Shown here in pieces: positions 43,093 through 54,173 of a stretch of 64,000 nucleotides of DNA. Origin of the DNA: Taudactylus pleione (Eukaryota; Chordata; Amphibia; Anura; Myobatrachidae); contig JAUIMM010000534.1 in NCBI GenBank assembly GCA_031769625.1, positions 9,626,001 to 9,690,000 on the forward strand, in the 5' to 3' direction. The notes under the pieces are model-generated. The model made no database searches. It was not told where the DNA came from and saw nothing but the letters and a program-made list of their open reading frames with translations. Position numbers and translations under genes: made by a program. Within the stretch, counting starts at the first letter, position 1. Every line of letters begins with the position of its first letter.

Positions 43093-43720
43093 AAGGATAG
43101 TGAACTACATATAGTTTGTGATGAATAATAAAAGCGTAATAAACCTAACGTCCCTTATACTGGTGTGAAGTTCTTTGTTCTTCCTTTCTCTAAATGGTGT
43201 TGCTCCTGTGGGTGTTCCTCCAGTGATAGATCCATATATCTGGAGACGTAGGGAAACAAAAGTAAGGGAAGCAATGTGTGGTGGATTCCAGAGAATGCGT
43301 AATTAAAATATAAACACCCTAGGTGAAAAACCTTCTATGTAAGGGTGCAGTAGGGACCACCACCATGTGTGGTTGAACACTGGAATTAGTGGGTGCACAC
43401 TATAACTCACAAAGGGGGTAGTGGCAGAAAACACCTATGGGTATCTTTTAGCTTTCCCTCTTAAAGGGTAGGAGTCAGCATACCGGTACTCACTGGAAAT
43501 TTCTGCAGAACGATTCCTCGTTTCTCCCCAAAGGAAAAGACAACATTGAAATAATATATATGAGGGTTTATTAATAATAAGTAAAAATCCGGATAAAGAA
43601 AATGCAAGGAAATAAGGACTTACCTTTCTCCTGTGCCAGTATTAGGGGTGTCTGCACACTCTGCTTAAGCCAACATGTTTCGAGACTGTGGTCTCTTTGT
43701 CAAGGCATGTGTGTAGTGTA
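43093..43720 (-). other. Possible Penelope-flank DNA with hammerhead-like motif
   Basis: Begins with the Harbinger TSD AAG. Read on the minus strand, 43700-43670 gives CTTGACAAA, then the perfect stem-loop GAGAC-CACA-GTCTC, then GAAACATGTTGG. The order box-stem II-GAAA resembles hammerhead ribozymes of Penelope-like retroelements, but the first box differs from CUGAUGA. The rest of the interval has no recognisable gene. Confidence 0.45.
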
Positions 43721-44204
43721 GGCCTTATTCAGCTTGGCTCGTAGGACTCCGTTCACACACACACGGTCGATGTTTGCATTCTGCGCATGCACCGCAATGT
43801 GCGTACCAGCCACTGCGATCGCGAATGAAATGGATGCGCAAAGCCATTGAAAAATGATTGACAGAAAGTGCTGTTTGGGGGACGAGAGGGGGGGTGGAAA
43901 AGGTCCCCAGACGTGTCTGTGCGTTTGAATGCCGTTACAGGGGCGTGCATAATTAAGCCCCTGTGAAAGCATACGCAGCCAAAGCTCTATATGGCGAACG
44001 GAAGCTTCACAGTTTGTGAGGCATGTCAAGCTCAACCACAACTATGCCTATGGGTCCGATGTTTTTGTTGACTTGCAGATGTATGTAATGGGAAGTGGGC
44101 GGCTTTATAAGCTGAGGTGCATCTTGTTATAGTGCTGCGACCGCACTGCAATTGCATTAATTTGCATATTGTCGGAGTGAGCAATTGCGTGCTGAATTAG
44201 GCCC
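43721..44204. mobile_element. MITE with GGCCTTATTCAGC / GCTGAATTAGGCCC ends
   Basis: A 484-bp element with terminal inverted repeats of the same type as the Harbinger and hairpin-string MITEs, but different interior and no clear target duplication. It contains GC-rich palindromic pieces near 43770-43800 and no coding capacity. Confidence 0.65.
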
Positions 44205-44294
44205 TGCCTTCAATGTGGCTTCAAATAGGTTTGGAAATGTTCACTTCTGGTTCTAAATATACATTATGATATCCCTGAGATAATCAAAAGCTTC

Positions 44295-44323
<29 letters not shown>
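44205..44323. repeat. Short spacer ending in a (TA)n microsatellite
   Basis: 44297-44323 is a run of TA repeats. The Tc1 element inserted at its edge, duplicating TA. Confidence 0.8.
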
Positions 44324-44326
<3 letters not shown>

Positions 44327-45877
44327 CAGGTAAAATAAGTATTGAACACCAACATTTTTCTCAGTAAATATATTTGTGATGGGGTTATTGTAATTAAGTT
44401 TTCACTAAATGTCAGCAACAACCCGTACAATCCACACATGCAGGGAAATCAAACCATAGATGTCCATAAATTAAGTTATGTGTAATAATGTGAAATGACA
44501 CAGGGAAAAAGTATTGAACACATGAAGAAAGGGAGGTGCAAAAGGCCAAGACACCAGCTGAAATCTATCAGCAATTAGAAAGCAATCCTGCCCCTTGTCA
44601 GTGCAAATTAATGTAAGTTGGTTCAGTCCCAACTGATAGCCTATAAACAGGTGTTTCATTACCAAGGTATTATACAAGAAACATCTCATGACCTTCGCAA
44701 CCTTATTGTTGCAAAATATAGTGCTGGCATTGGTTACAGAAGGATTTCTAAACTTCTGAATGTTCTGGTCAGCACTGTTGGGGGAAAGAACATAATTTCA
44801 CCATAAACCGGCTACGACCTGGTGCATCTCGCAAGATTTCTGACAGAGGAGTGAAAAGAATTATCAGAAGAGTTCTCCAAGAGCCAAGGACCACTTGTGG
44901 AGATCTTCAGAAAGACCTGGAATTAGCAGGTAGAATTGTTTCAAAGAAAACAATAAGTAATGCATTCAACTGCCATGGCCTGTATGCATGCTCACCACAC
45001 AAGATTCCATTGCTATAGAAAAAAGCATGTTGTAGCTCGTTTAAAGTTTGCTGCACAACATTTGGACAAGCCTGTGAAATACTGGGAGAATATAGTCTGG
45101 TCAGATGAGACCAAAATTTAACTCTTTTGATGCCATAATACACACCATGTTTGGAGGAGAAATGGCACTGCACATCACCCCAAAAACACCATACCAACAG
45201 TGAAGTTTGGAGGTGGGAACATCATGGTGGGGCTGTTTTTCAGCATAAGATACTGGCATACTTCATTAGATTGAAGGAAGGATGAATGGAAAACTGTACT
45301 GAGACATTCTTGATAAAAATCTGCCATCTACCAGGATGCTGAAGATGAAACGAGAGTGGACATTTCAGCAAGACAATGATCCAAACACACAGCCAAGGAC
45401 ACTCTCAATAAGTTTCAGAGAAAGAAAATAAAGCTGCTAGAATGGCCCAGCCAATCACCTGACTTGAATCCAATTGAAAATCTATGGAAAGAACGAAACA
45501 TCAGAGTTCACAGAAGACGCCACGGAACCTTCAAAATTTGAAGACTGTTTGCGTGGATAATGGGCCAAAATCACACCTGAGCAATGCATGCGACTAGTTT
45601 GTCCATACAGGAGGCGACTTGAAGATGTCATTACCAACAAAGGCTTTTGTACAAAGTATTAAATATAATTCAGCAAGCGTGTTCAATACTTTTTCATTGT
45701 GTCATTTCACATTATTACACATAACTTCATTATGGACATCTATGGTTTGATTTCTTTGCATGTGGGCATTGCATGGGCTGTTGCTGATAATTGGAGGACA
45801 TTTCATTACAATAGCCCCATTACAAATATATTTACTTAGAAAAATGTTGATGTGTTCAATACTTATTTTACCCGCTG
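44324..45877 (+). mobile_element. Tc1-like transposon with ~210-bp IR/DR ends
   Basis: The ends are CAGCAGGTAAAATAAGTATT and the complement of CAGCGGGTAAAATAAGTATT, with TA duplicated on both sides. Terminal inverted repeats extend about 210 bp. Each contains two copies of AAGTATTGAACAC or a close variant (44337 and about 44509 on the left), the IR/DR arrangement in which the transposase binds inner and outer sites. The 1554-bp length fits the family. The transposase inside is dead. Confidence 0.92.
44640..45640 (+). pseudogene. Tc1-like transposase, broken
   Basis: Landmarks appear in order but in shifting frames: a helix-turn-helix (AGIGYRRISKLLNV near 44720), VWSDETKI (first catalytic Asp, near 45100) immediately followed by a [11 protein letters not shown] (second Asp, near 45365), and [18 protein letters not shown] (the Glu or Asp of the triad, near 45440). 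Several frameshifts and stops make it non-functional. Confidence 0.9.
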
Positions 45878-46639
45878 TATATATATAAAGTAAAGTCAGT
45901 GGTCACTTGGTTTCTTTACAGGGATTTCCCAGGGTCCTCTGTATTGAAATGTCGGATGCGGGAAACAAACGTACCAGGACCCGCGACCAGAAGTTGTCAA
46001 GTTGATTGCCAAACAAGCTGATTGGATAGTTTCTTAGATGAAAAATCGTAACTGGAAGTGCCAGGACTCGTGATCGGAAGTGGTCAAGGTGGATGGCAGA
46101 ACAGGGCTGATGGGACTTGTAGTCTCAATGGTGTGCATGTAAATCCAAGAAATCATATTGTGCTGCATTCCTCATGAATCCTGTGGGACATGACTGATTT
46201 GAAATGAAGTGGTTTGTCCATTTAGAAGGTCCCAGGTACTTCATAAAAGATGATGTCCATAATAAGATTGGTGTCCATAATAAGTTGATTCAGTTGGCTC
46301 ACTGGTTGCCTTATGTCACTAAAAATGTAAATATAGCAGGTGATGTATAAAGTTGTGGAAACTCATATGGTGTATGACCATATAGATATAGTAATATAGA
46401 CATAAAATAATGCATACATAAGTATATAAACAATAATCGTGTATAAAATGTTAAGTATATGCGTCATCATAATATCAGATCCTAAAGGTATATGCATAAT
46501 CGAAGTATATTTCAATGGACAGAGGTGTGAGGTTAAAATGACAAAATTAGAAAAAAACAATAAAAATAATAAATGAAAGATGATATGGAAGGCATATGGG
46601 TATATATGTGTTGGATTAAAGGAACCACCTCAGTTCAAA
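45878..46639 (-). other. Probable 3' flank of the Penelope-like element
   Basis: It contains a diverged ~87-bp tandem duplication (CCAGGACCCGCGACCAGAAG near 45976 and CCAGGACTCGTGATCGGAAG near 46062) and AT-rich sequence. No gene. Confidence 0.45.
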
Positions 46640-46649
46640 GTTCTCATTT

Positions 46650-47146
46650 AACCCTTTTGGTGCCAGGATTTTAAGTTTGAATAGCCATTTAATTTCAGAT
46701 ATGGTAAGGTTTTTTTTTTTAAGTATCTGTCCTTCCACATAGGGTTTTATATTCTGGATATCTATCAACCTTTTGATATCCTGGACTTAACAATTCTGTC
46801 GTTATTTAAAATGATTTGAGAGATGATGTGTCCTGAGGCCTTTCTTTTCTTTTCTGAGGTGTTCTGCTTTGCGGGTTTTTAAGGATGTAGTGGTCCTCCC
46901 AACATACAAAAGTTCACAAGTGCATTCTAAAATGTATACCATGTTGGTGGTGTGACATGTTATGAAGTTCCTAATTTTCATTGTAACATTGTTGATGCTG
47001 AGTTCATTGTACTGTATTTGGGTATATCACTACTAATCTGTCTGCATCCTAAGCAGGTTCAGCACATGTGGAAGCCTTTCGTGCGTATTGAGTTACATGT
47101 TTCAGGGTAGTGCACTCTGCACAAGGTGGTCTTTTAAATTAGCTGC
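46650..47146 (-). pseudogene. PLE linker and GIY-YIG endonuclease fragment
   Basis: On the minus strand, AANLKDHLVQS (about 47140-47110) is the PLE motif preceding a Cys-rich CxxC linker (about 47055). The GIY-YIG core reads MVYILECTCELLYVGRTT (about 46945-46890), followed by Arg- and His-containing SLKTRKAEHLR. The segment ends with an EIKWLF...LAPKGLN tail near 46640. Stops and at least one frameshift are present. GIY-YIG nucleases make the target nick for PLE insertion. Confidence 0.82.
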
Positions 47147-47214
47147 CTTACAAAAAATGGCAGCTGCTCAATCAATCTGGAATTCAGGTGCATGAAAGGA
47201 AGGGGTCATACCAA

Positions 47215-47722
47215 ATAGAAAAAGGGGGGGTTAAACCCCCTATTGTTCCTCAGCACACTGAGGTGAGCGTTTGGGCATAGGGCCCCGGAGGCTACTCTGG
47301 CTGGGCCTCCTCATGGCATCACCACTTAATACACATAGTTACTTTTCATATCACCTTTAATGTTTGTCTTTTATTCATGTAATTTTTCACTTTTATATTA
47401 ACCCCTTTTTCAACACTTATTAATTAGTCTTACACATCTATACTTTACACTTCACTGTCACCCTTCTTCCTTTTTTCGGGTGATACCCTTGGGGGGTCCT
47501 GGGCTGGACATTTTTTGGGGTGCCCTGATCCCTGGACGTGAACTCCTTAGTGTTAGGGACTGCTAGTGACAGAGAAGCCATGATGCGGCCTAGCAGCTTC
47601 CCATGTATTTGCACATGCATGCAACTAATATCTCTGAATTCCTATTACCATATAGTCTTCATATATTGTTGCAAGTATAATTCAGTGTGAGGAACAATAG
47701 GGGTTAAACCCCCCCTTTTTTC
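47215..47722. mobile_element. ~510-bp terminal-repeat insertion within the PLE
   Basis: Near-inverted ends read AAAAAGGGGGGGTTAAACCC then CCTATTGTTCCTCA on the left and the complement on the right (to 47722). CAAAT flanks both sides loosely. AAATTAGCTGC (47136-47146 and 47723-47733) is also repeated, so the exact insertion edge and TSD are uncertain. No coding capacity. Confidence 0.65.
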
Positions 47723-48018
47723 AAATTAGCTGCATTGCTTTAAAAGAATTTTGTATTGTCAGGTATTATATATCTCATTTTGGAGAAGGTACAAGTGTTT
47801 TCTGGAAATTTTCTCTACTTCCCTGTGTTAGGCATTGAACTTGGTGATGAAGGTGTACTGATTACTGGTGTTTTCTTGTTTGTAATTTTTCTTCTTTCCT
47901 TGTGGAGAAGGGTGGGTCTGTCTTCGTTCTGTAGTTCATTCCTCTTCTATTATAGTTGGTAGTTGTCTTTTGTCGTACCCTTTGGCAATTCAATTTCTTT
48001 TCATCTATTGTTGGCATT

Positions 48019-49420
48019 TTAACCTAAGGAATTCGCTTTTGGGGACCCGTTCAACCATGGTTTATGATGTTGACAATCAATGGGAATGTAGGTGTTAACA
48101 TCAATGGGTTTGTGGAAGGTCTTGATCTGTATTGTGTTTTCCTCTATGTATATGGTAAGATCTAAGAAGTTCACCTTGTTTTTACTATGTAAGAATGTGA
48201 GGCCAAAGTAGTTCAAGATGTTGGAATACTCATTGCAAATATAGAGGACGTTGTCTATATATAATGGCACTATTTTATCATGGTTGTGCCCCAAGTAATG
48301 CCACTGTAAACGTGTTTCTCCTACCAAAATGCCATAAATAAATTGGCATAACTAAGAGCAAATTTAGTTCCCATCGCTGTTCCCTTTCTTTGTAAATAGT
48401 ATTCCCCTTCAAAGAAGAAAAAAATATTTTCTAGTATGAAACTTATACTTCAATAATAAAAGCTTTCCTGGGCCCATTTTTCAAGAAACCAAGGCCCTTG
48501 TCATGTTGTATACAAGTGTACAATGAGGTAAATGTGCGATTACTAGAATCTTATTGTTGTCCCAGTAAGGATCCTATAATTTTTTGAGGGTATCACCTGT
48601 GTCCTTAAGGTAGGATGGATTCTCAATCACTAGATTGTAGAACTGCATCACTGAGAGGTTGGAGGTCAAGTAGTTGGTGCTAGCTAATGATGGTTCTTCC
48701 AGGGGGAGGAAGGTCTGGTGGTACTCTTGTGAACCTTCGGTAAGACATAAATAGTTTGGGATTGTGTACTCCAGTTCATTCTTATTAATGCCTTCTTCTT
48801 CAAAATGTTTGTTAATAAGGTTCTTGAAATTGTTCTTGAGTCGATTTAATGGGTTGTTTCTAATATGCATTTTGGTCTGACAACTGTCTTTGAATCTCTT
48901 TGATGTAATCCTCTTTATTGAGCATGGCTACCCCTCCCACTTTGGCACATATTTTTATCACAATCTTCTCATCTTTACATCCTCTTTTCTAAATTTTCCA
49001 GATCTTCCATGATGATTTTATTGAAGGTGTCTATGTAGTTCCCTTTTATGTGTGCAGGATAAAGCTTTGATTTCTTTTTCTTACAGTTACCATTCATGAT
49101 TTTTGTGGCTGGTAGATCTTCCGGCTGGTGAATCTTCCGGACCTCTTTCTTTTCCCTTAATGGCAAAAAACTTTTTAAGAGTTATCCATCTGGTAAATAT
49201 TTGTACATTGACAATTTTTTTAAACCAAGGAGGTGGGGGCATATTTAAGACCTTTAATGAGTACTCTTTCTTCCAAATCTGTCAGCGGTCGGTCACTGAG
49301 ATTGAAAATGTGGCACTTTTCTTGATTGGCATCACTAACCATTTGATTTTTGGCTATTTTGCTTACCTTCTTCCTTTGTTTTTTTATTGCCCACTCTACA
49401 TGATTTTCTTGATATGGTTA
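48019..49420 (-). pseudogene. PLE reverse transcriptase, decayed
   Basis: The minus strand shows VFNLSDRPLTDLEERVLIKG near 49330 (PLE N-terminal signature), then [13 protein letters not shown] at 48390-48350, the PLE RT motif GTxMGTK. The catalytic box reads YIDN near 48250 in place of YIDD, so one metal-binding Asp is lost. NFLDLTIYIEE and KTFHKP motifs follow. Frame changes and a stop near 48320 add to this. Not functional. Confidence 0.85.
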
Positions 49421-50309
49421 CAGTAATTAATGGGACAAATTGATAATGTTGTAGTCTGTGACATGTAGTGCTATTTTCTGTCACTTTAAACTAGAACAAC
49501 ACAGGCAATGCGCTGTGATCATATCTGACTAATTAGGATGTTCTTTCATGCAATAGAACACACACTGTGTGAATAAAAATAGATTTTACTTCTACAAAAT
49601 GGATACACACAATACATACAATACATGAAACATGAAAAACTGAGCATATGAATAAAAAACGAATGAATGAAAAAATTGTAGCAAAATTGATGATTTGTAT
49701 CAGAAGATGAATATTCTATTGAGCAAATATGAAACAGTTAAAATGTAGCAAATCAGTTCAATCGGATCACCTCAATTGGATAGAATTGTGCTGAATTTGT
49801 CCTTGTACATGCTGTTTATAAATACTGCTTTCTGACACCTGTAATAAACAACTGAAATGGTTGTTTTAAACTTGTTGATAGGTAAAATAGCAATAAGTCG
49901 TGCTGGCGTCCCAGCGTGTGACTGACTTTTATGAAAGCCGGTTGGGGTATGAGCCTTCTACTGTGTTGTGAAGTCTCCCCGTAGGAGAATGTGTCCGCCG
50001 GCACAGACGTAGGTTAAGTGGCAGACAGATTGTTTCCCTCTCTCCGTGTGGATGTAAAGGAGAGAGTGTGTCTTACCGCTGTCAGGAGCTGAATGGCAGT
50101 GCTCTGCGGGACCAATGTAGTCGCTGTGAGGGGCTGGATAGTGGCGCTCCGTGAGGCCAGTGTCTCCGCTGTCTGTGTCTCCAAGGTCGGCTTGGGAATA
50201 TCTCCAAGGGTACAGGTGTGTAGAACGCAGTAGAAGGACTTAGCAGCAATGACGTCAACGCAGTAGAAGGACTTAGCAGCAATGACTTTAAACTAGCAGT
50301 ACACGGACT
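49421..50309. other. No gene seen; 33-bp tandem duplicate at 50226
   Basis: AT-rich to 49900, then mixed. CGCAGTAGAAGGACTTAGCA with its 8-base extension is repeated at 50226 and 50259 (33-bp period). Confidence 0.5.
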
Positions 50310-50680
50310 CATTGGCTGATCAAGCATTGCATTTTGCATGCAATGCATCCTGCCACTCATCGCATGCATGTCGTTGTGCTTGAAGCCAGTATGCTTGAAA
50401 AAAATCACAAAGCACAGTTCTCATGATAAGAGATGCCCTTTGCGATAGAGGGACTTCCGGGTTTATGTCCCAGAAATCCCTCTGCATATGTGCAGAATGG
50501 TGTGCACCACCTGGGGTGCTGGTAGGGATCAGACTGTAAGGTTTGCAGTAGATATCTCCTATTTCTGCTGTGGTCACTCCATTTCCAACAGCAATCGCAA
50601 CCCCCAAAAGTTTCTAAGGGGGATGTGATGCAATCAGATTTACCAACTGATTGAATCACAACTGATTGCATGTACTGACT
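50310..50680 (-). repeat. Dispersed repeat, minus-strand copy of the 23.1-kb family
   Basis: Contains GGGACTTCCGGGTTTATGTC then CCAGAAATCCC (about 50450-50483), the reverse complement of the 23.37-kb core. The outer parts are diverged. Probably a MITE-like family. Confidence 0.6.
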
Positions 50681-51334
50681 TCACTCTAAGTACATCACAG
50701 GGACGATCTCCTTTAGTAGCCCGTGTGTTCTTTTTAATACATTTGGCAAATATGTTTGCATACTGCAATGTGATCTTGGGCGCTAATATTGCGGCCGGAT
50801 TGCATTGCAAATGTGCTAATTTAAAAATGTGTCCCTCTATGAACAATAGGGTCAACACTTTAAAATAACTCACATTACCAATTCATTTTTATTATAACTT
50901 TTGTATAATATATACTTACCAGTATTTAATTGTAATGTCAAACTTAGAGTGCAATGTAAGGCTTCTGACTAAAGGAGGGTGCTGCCTGTAAAAACAGTAG
51001 AGGGATAGCTGGAAAGACAGAAGTGGGGCTGGTTGAAGAGACCAAAGGTGGCCCTAGTTACAAAGACAGAAGTGAGGGGACAGAATGAGTGCTTTTCTTG
51101 AGCTGCAGAGACCCTGGACTTTACTGGCACTTTACAATCTGCTTTGGTCCCGAAGATGATTTTATGCGCATGTGACATTGGAGGAGGTTAAGAATGGCTG
51201 CATCACAGTCATTTTGGCCGGGGGGCCAAAATGACTGTGCTGGTTTTGTACCTGTTAAATATATTAGAAATTAAGGTTCATAACTTGTCCTACCCTTGAA
51301 TACATATTTTTTGGATAATGTTCAAACACCTCTG
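50681..51334. other. No gene seen
   Basis: Unassigned sequence up to the start of the Ty3/gypsy LTR. Confidence 0.5.
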
Positions 51335-51682
51335 TGTCACAAGCCGCCACACTGCTAATTCTGTGCAAGCCGAACACCAGTCCAGCGTTCATTGAGACTC
51401 CGCCTACATCCTGTCCATCATTCTGGGGCTGGTCCGGATTGGCTTCAGAATCCATATCCTGCTGCTGTAAGCACTGCTCCCATGCCGGTGATAGTATTAC
51501 TCATGCTTCCGGTTGTGCCAGTCTCCTGTTGATCAGTCAAGTTCCAGTGTCCACTTCTGCTTTGTCTATCCGCTGCCGTTTGTTCCATCCTAGCATCTTG
51601 GTCCGCATTCTACCTGCTAGTGCCGCTTGTGTCATCTAGGCGGCACGGCACGCTTCCTCATCCTGAGGCGCCTGTCAGCATC
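51335..51682 (+). repeat. Ty3/gypsy 5' LTR
   Basis: It starts TGTCACAAGCCGCC and aligns with 56702-57031 to about TCAGCATCC. The 5' copy has a small insertion near 51350 (ACTGCTAATTCTGTGCAAGC) relative to the 3' copy. The exact 3' end is uncertain. Confidence 0.85.
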
Positions 51683-52336
51683 CGGCAGCTTGTGTCAACC
51701 CGGTGACATTAGCTGCAATCCTGCATCAAGGGTACGCAATCCAGTGCACAAACGCTATTGTCAACCCGGCGACATTAGCCGCACCTCAGCGTCCAAGGTG
51801 CACAATCCGGCGCACCACCGCCAGTGTCAACCCAGCAGCATTGGTCGCACCTCAGCGTCCAAAGTGCGCAATCTGGCACACCACCGCCAGTGTCAACTCG
51901 GCGGCATTGGCCACACCTCAGCGTCCTTGTGCACATCTCACCAGACTAATCAGTCCTCAAGGCTGCCCCCACAGCCCAAAGGCTGCATCTCACGCTCGGT
52001 CCACGGGCCACAACTAGTAAAGGCAGACGAGCCCTCAAGGCTGCATCTCACCCTCGGCCCACAGGCCACAACTAGAAAAAGGCAGACCAGCCCTCAATGC
52101 TGCTTCAACAGCCCAAGGGCTGCATCTCACCCTTGGCCCACAGTCCACAACTAGTAAAGGCAGACCAGCCCACAAGGCTGCTTCAACAGCCCAAAGGCTG
52201 CATCTCACCCTCAGCCCTCTGGCCTCTAGTCAATGCAACCCAGCCCTCAAGGCTGTCACCAGACTTTATCTTACCTGACTAACCCTCCATTCTTAACATT
52301 ATCACTGGCCAGCAAGAGATTGATAGAGGTTTAGCC
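51683..52336 (+). repeat. Leader with two successive minisatellites (~66 bp and ~70 bp)
   Basis: 51690-51930 holds four copies of a 66-bp unit starting TGTCAACCCGGCGACATTAG. 51950-52255 holds about four copies of a ~70-bp unit around AGCCCAAAGGCTGCATCTCA and AAGGCAGACCAGCCCTCAAG. Both lie between LTR and gag, so they are probably part of the element's untranslated leader. Confidence 0.8.
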
Positions 52337-53633
52337 ATGGAACCTGGAGAGAATCCGGCACAAATTCTGGCAGCCAAGATTCAGGTGTTAACCCAGAAGG
52401 TCCAGGAACTTCCTATCAAAGTTGAGGAGACACGGGCAGCACCCGTAAACCCCATGCTTCGTGAGCCCAAACTTAATCTGCCCGAAAATTTCTCGGGGAG
52501 TCGTAAGAACTTTGTAAATTTTAAGGAAAGCTGCAAGCTTTATTTCAAGCTTAGACTTGGGCATTCGATCTCCCCTCCACTTCTGCAGCACTTCAGACTG
52601 TGGACTCCTTTTTCTCAGCTCTCGGACTATTATACGATGACCCAGACAAAGCTGCTCTGGCAGAGACTAGCCTTCAGTCTCTGAGACAGGAGAACCAGGC
52701 GGTGGAGGATTACTGGACTGAGGCCCTGATTCAGAGCCGGACGCTCTGACAGAGCTCTCGTTCTGAATCAGGGCATTTTTTTTTATGGAGCGGTCTCCTT
52801 GCCGCTCGCATTGCTGTGGGTTGCCACCCACAGCTAATGCGAGTGGCCAAGATGATGGTTGCGATGGTCAAGACCATCGCGACCATCGGGCATGCGACGA
52901 GGCCCTTGTGGTAGGGTCTTGTGGCCGCAAACCCCAGGGAGCCGAAAGCTCTCCCACTGACATCACTTGTGATGTCAGTGGGGCCGCCCCCAAATGGTAG
53001 GCATTCCCATGGGAACGCCTCCATCTGGGCAACCGCCCCCTGACCCGCCCACCAAAGGGGGCGTGCTGTCACTCAACATCAACAGCACACCCCCTTTGGA
53101 GCGAGACCCGGAGAGACAGATTGCCCGTCGCTATCCAGGTCTCGCGCATGCGCACAATGGAGCTGGCTCTGTCGTGCGCATGCGCTCTGGGCCACCATCG
53201 ACCTGGTTGCAAGCGCTCAGCACTTGCGACCGGGTCTGAATCAGGTCCTGAGTTCCGGAAGTGGGCTGTGGACTCAGGATGGAATGACCCTGCTCTGTGA
53301 AGTCAGTTCCAATTGGGCCTGTCAGAACAAATTAAAGACATCCTGGTTCAACATCCCTCTGCAGACACTTTGGATGACCTTATGAGTCTGGCCATACATA
53401 TAGACCGACGTCTCCGGGTGCGCAGGTTAGAGAAGAATCTGCCATATCAAGCTCCCCGTTCTCCTCTTTGGGTACCTTTTACAGAACAGGAAGAACCGAT
53501 GCAGTTGGGAGCTTTCCGTCTCCCTGCAGAAGAAAAATGGAGGGGGCATACACTGGGACTATGCATGTATTGCGGAGGTAAAGGACATATGGCCCAACTC
53601 TATCCTGTCAAGTCGGGAAAATGCAAGGTCTAG
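52337..53633 (+). pseudogene. gag: Ty3/gypsy gag, deleted and MITE-interrupted
   Basis: ATG 52337 opens a coiled-coil N-terminus and the capsid signature PENFSGSRKNFVNFKESCKL (residues about 55-74). After KLYFKLRLG a deletion of some 30 codons and a frame change lead to the segment ending DYWTE, where the MITE 52722-53248 sits. Gag resumes as FRKWAVDSGWN and runs to IDRRLRVRRLE and a zinc knuckle CMYCGGKGHMAQLY. The last Cys of CX2CX4HX4C is Tyr, so the knuckle is damaged. The stop is TAG at 53631-53633. Confidence 0.85.
52722..53248. mobile_element. Hairpin-string MITE (copy 3) in gypsy gag, TGA TSD
   Basis: Ends GGCCCTGATTCAGAGC and CTGAATCAGGTCC, with TGA on both sides (52719-52721, 53249-53251). 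Removing the element and one TGA rejoins the gag frame. It shares the hairpin order of copies 1 and 2, including CCCACTGACATCAC...GTGATGTCAGTGGG at 52954-52982 and the AAAGGGGGCGTGCTGT arm near 53053. Arms differ in sequence between copies but keep pairing. Confidence 0.9.
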
Positions 53634-53699
53634 ATGGTTGTGGAGAGTTGCAACAAGGCCTTGCATCAATCTCTCCTAGAAATTCAGTCCTTTTCCCCA

Positions 53700-54157
53700 C
53701 CTTGCTCAAGTCTTCATATGGCTAGGTCTCAGTCTCTGCCTTTATTGATAGTGGAGCTGCAGAAAATGTTATGGACCAGGCGTTTTTCGAGACCTTGGGA
53801 CTTTCTCCTGAACCTCTGGATTGTCCAGTCGCTGTTGTTGGTCTTGATGGTAGGAATCAATCTTCTGCTCCTATTTCCTTCCGGACACCACCCATACAGC
53901 TGACCGTTGGTGCTCTTCATCAGGAAGTCCTGTCCTCTCTTCTCCTCCACTGTCCAAAAGCTCCAGGTGTACTGGGTCTACCATGGTTAAAGAAACACAA
54001 CCCAGTCATCCACTGGCAGACCGGGGAGATTCTACAATGGCATTCCTCCTGTTTTGTTCACTGTTTGTCTCGTCCTGCTCGTCTTGCCACAGTTGTCTCA
54101 ACTGAAACTCCCACGATTCCTGCTCTATATCGTGACCGGGCAGTTTTGTCTAAGAAG
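53700..54157 (+). pseudogene. pol: Ty3/gypsy protease and linker
   Basis: FIDSGAAENVMDQ with the catalytic Asp at 53747-53749 is the aspartic protease of this family. Downstream are VVGLDGRN and PGVLGLPWLKKHNPVIHW, family landmarks of the protease C-terminus and linker. The frame is open to 54157, where the L1 tail target duplication starts. Confidence 0.85.
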
Positions 54158-54173
54158 AAAGCCGATGTTCTAA

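Larger units (their letters stand above)
46640..49420 (-). mobile_element. Penelope-like retroelement with GIY-YIG domain, decayed
   Basis: A minus-strand PLE. The order along that strand is an N-terminal RT leader (about 49420-49200), RT (to about 48020), a CxxC linker and a C-terminal GIY-YIG endonuclease (46650-47060). It is interrupted by a ~510-bp insertion (about 47215-47722), and the RT has lost internal parts and frames. The Tc1 element and a MITE lie beyond its 3' side. Confidence 0.85.

Noticed and set aside
47438..47620. Small minus-strand frame (MHVQIHGKLLGRIM...) as a gene
   Set aside because: It lies wholly inside the terminal-repeat insertion in the Penelope element and has no recognisable domain.
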